Of a stretch of DNA of 9,735 bases, positions 9,175-9,735 are shown one piece after another. Both the position numbers and the translations under genes were made by a program. Under the pieces are notes generated by a model, which searched no databases, was not told the origin of the DNA, and saw only the letters and a list, made by a program, of their open reading frames with translations. The number at the start of each line of letters is the position of its first letter. Within the stretch, counting starts at the first letter, position 1. The stretch spans positions 1-9,735 of the forward strand of contig CAMAQU010000051.1 of NCBI GenBank assembly GCA_945860425.1. The letters are read 5' to 3'. This DNA is from Sphingomonas paucimobilis (GTDB lineage: Bacteria; Pseudomonadota; Alphaproteobacteria; Sphingomonadales; Sphingomonadaceae).

Positions 9175-9735
9175 TCAGGGTCGTTTTGCTTTCGGTGCGT
9201 CCGGCGCGAAGGTTTTTCCAAAGAAGCTGTCGGAATACCATATGGGGGCAAGCGGCATGTTGGCGATCTCTGTCGCAATCAGCATGTTGATCCGCGCGAA
9301 TTTAACGGCAGCCTGCCAGTTAAAGGGCTGGTTCAGATCATCCGAGACGCGGTGATAATGGGTCGCCAGAAAGTCGCGGAAGGACTTGCCACCTTCACCC
9401 GCAAAGCCCGTCATCAAGAAGACGGATGGAATGCCGCGCTGAACAAAACGATAATGGTCTGACCGGGTGAACAGGCCTTCTTCGGGCAGGGGATCGGGCG
9501 ACAGGCCCACCTGATCGCGGGCGGCGGCCGCCGCGACAATGGGGCCAAGGGTGGAATGCTCGGCGCCAAAGGCGATCACATCTGTGAAGTCATAGGTCAG
9601 GATCGGCATGTCGAGGTTCACGACGCCGACAACCCGCCCGGTGCCTGTCACTGGAAAGCGGGAGAGATAATCCGCGCCCATTAGCCCCTTTTCCTCGCCC
9701 GTAACGGCGGCGAACAGCACAGGACGCCGCGGACG
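9175..9735 (-). CDS. Zinc M28-family peptidase (C-terminal part)
   Basis: The C-terminal 186 residues of an exported zinc metallopeptidase; the frame stays open to the window edge, so the start lies outside and a GTG at 9720 is not the true start. Visible active-site elements are TGEEKGLMG (catalytic Glu plus zinc-ligand Glu), VNLDMP (a zinc-ligand Asp), the SDHYRF motif common in this group, and HYHRVSDDL with the last zinc-ligand His. These are typical of M28 aminopeptidases that remove N-terminal residues from peptides, usually in the periplasm or outside the cell. The signal peptide and first zinc ligands (HxD) are not in view. The gene ends 78 bp before clpB on the same strand, with no intrinsic terminator between, so some readthrough into clpB is possible. 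Confidence 0.92.
   Translation of the reverse strand, partial: RPRRPVLFAAVTGEEKGLMGADYLSRFPVTGTGRVVGVVNLDMPILTYDFTDVIAFGAEHSTLGPIVAAAAARDQVGLSPDPLPEEGLFTRSDHYRFVQRGIPSVFLMTGFAGEGGKSFRDFLATHYHRVSDDLNQPFNWQAAVKFARINMLIATEIANMPLAPIWYSDSFFGKTFAPDAPKAKRP

Overview
The window looks like ordinary chromosome from an alphaproteobacterium, most likely a member of the Sphingomonadales. The basis is the moderately high GC, the long TonB-dependent receptor with a QSA-type signal-peptide end and EEIVVTGSRI TonB box, and the PdxH and ClpB sequence types. Genus cannot be fixed from the sequence alone. I see no phage, IS element, CRISPR array, tRNA or rRNA, and nothing that amounts to a clearly new multi-gene system.

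Layout, left to right. (1) Positions 2-91 hold the last 29 codons of a gene read rightward, probably mnmA (tRNA 2-thiouridylase). (2) 161-1042 (+) is an alpha/beta hydrolase of the hormone-sensitive-lipase type. (3) Converging on it with a 12-bp gap is pdxH (1055-1630, -), the pyridoxine/pyridoxamine 5'-phosphate oxidase. (4) Directly upstream of pdxH on the same strand, 1640 to about 1890, is a frameshifted, startless remnant of a small secreted protein (signal-peptide-like stretch plus a C...RLACFD motif). (5) About 290 bp of non-coding leader follows. (6) 2185-5067 (+) is a 960-aa TonB-dependent outer-membrane receptor, closed by a strong intrinsic terminator at 5087-5122. (7) Converging on it is a Tat-type peptidase M19 (membrane dipeptidase) homologue (5183-6298, -) that has lost three of the five classical metal ligands. 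Its start codon overlaps the stop of a 6-codon mini-ORF that carries the better ribosome binding site. (8) A 207-bp gap with an AT-rich patch separates it from clpB (6523-9096, -), the full-length disaggregase. (9) Upstream of clpB, after 78 bp containing a perfect inverted repeat, lies the C-terminal part of a zinc M28-family aminopeptidase (9175-9735, -) that runs off the window.

How they fit together. Most of these are independent housekeeping genes: cofactor salvage (pdxH), tRNA modification (mnmA) and protein disaggregation (clpB). The accessory content is the receptor, two secreted peptidase-family proteins and the esterase, consistent with a heterotroph that takes up and degrades organic oligomers. 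The receptor's substrate is not readable from sequence, and its convergent arrangement with the M19 gene argues against an operon. The points most worth a second look are the M19 protein with a degenerate metal site, the mini-ORF overlapping its start, the broken gene next to pdxH, and the inverted repeat upstream of clpB.
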